Below, piece by piece: positions 6,017-6,157 of a stretch of DNA of 6,157 nucleotides. The notes beneath the pieces were generated by a model. That model was given only the letters and a program-made list of their open reading frames with translations, was not told where the DNA came from and searched no databases. The stretch's first letter is position 1. Each line of letters opens with the position of its first letter. The translations under genes and the position numbers were made by a program. The DNA comes from an uncultured Porphyromonadaceae bacterium (GTDB lineage Bacteria; Bacteroidota; Bacteroidia; Bacteroidales; CAMTPD01): NCBI GenBank assembly GCA_947074265.1, contig CAMTPD010000107.1, positions 1 through 6,157 on the forward strand, read 5' to 3'.

Positions 6017-6157
6017 TTTAAATGTAATTATAGATAAGTTATACGTACGCATCACTAATTAATTCAAAGGATACCAAACTTTTCTTGACTAAATCATATG
6101 CCCCTACAAATAATTTGGATACAGTAGTAGAAGATGCTCTAAACATTTACAAGCAAA
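6017..6157. other. AT-rich segment downstream of the truncated lysO, possible mobile or rearranged DNA
   Basis: This 141-base tail has about 27% G+C by hand count, against about 42% in the neighbouring lysO sequence. It has no recognisable terminator, no LysO coding remnant in any forward frame and no identifiable inverted repeat that I could pair. It begins right after the premature LysO stop, so it may be the end of an inserted element, the far side of a deletion, or a phase-variable or recombinational junction. It contains the partial open frame described separately. Confidence 0.5.
6034..6156 (+). other. Open frame without ATG at the right edge, possible partial or broken gene
   Basis: After a TAG at 6031-6033 this frame stays open for 41 codons to the window edge. 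It reads sensibly in its second half, with DTKLFLTKSYAPT (6070-6108) and LDTVVEDALNIYKQ near the end. It has no ATG; only a TTG at 6085 could serve as a start. It could be the beginning of a gene using a rare start, a 5'-truncated remnant, or chance. A competing minus-strand frame of 35 codons (ATG at about 6146, TAA at about 6042) lies directly opposite, and the two cannot both be assumed real. I do not recognise the family. Confidence 0.3.

Overview
The window looks like a chromosomal segment from a member of the Bacteroidales (Bacteroidota). The reasons are a TonB-dependent receptor with an N-terminal carboxypeptidase-like regulatory domain, a lipoprotein with an acidic stretch after the lipid-bearing cysteine, a MORN-repeat secreted protein, a LysO-type exporter encoded as two overlapping genes, and -7 promoter elements of the Bacteroidota form TAnnTTTG. 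Genus cannot be fixed from sequence reading alone.

Layout. Bases 1-131 (minus) hold the start of an unidentified exported protein that runs off the left edge and has its own TAAATTTG promoter element. Bases 226-699 (minus) encode a small periplasmic or surface MORN-repeat protein. Bases 796-2019 (minus) encode a surface-type lipoprotein with a predicted right-handed beta-helix fold, followed by a strong intrinsic terminator at 725-769. Bases 2059-4794 (minus) encode a 911-residue TonB-dependent outer-membrane receptor. The receptor and lipoprotein are 39 bases apart and form an operon, probably an outer-membrane uptake pair without a SusD partner. For both genes an in-frame upstream TTG gives a slightly longer frame, but the ATG codons at 4794 and 2019 are the better starts.

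A divergent intergenic region (4795-4982) separates this from a rightward operon. That operon holds a 104-residue single-pass membrane protein (4983-5297), the N-terminal half of LysO (5313-5588) and the C-terminal half of LysO (5585-6016), the last two overlapping by ATGA. The two LysO halves show matching three-helix units, visible as an internal duplication.

The most unusual point is at the right end. The second LysO half stops after APLLV, where relatives continue for roughly 55-60 residues. Composition then drops abruptly from about 42% to about 27% G+C (hand count). The last 141 bases look like foreign or rearranged DNA, carrying an open frame without an ATG that runs off the window. 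No RNA genes, CRISPR array, complete mobile element or origin was seen.
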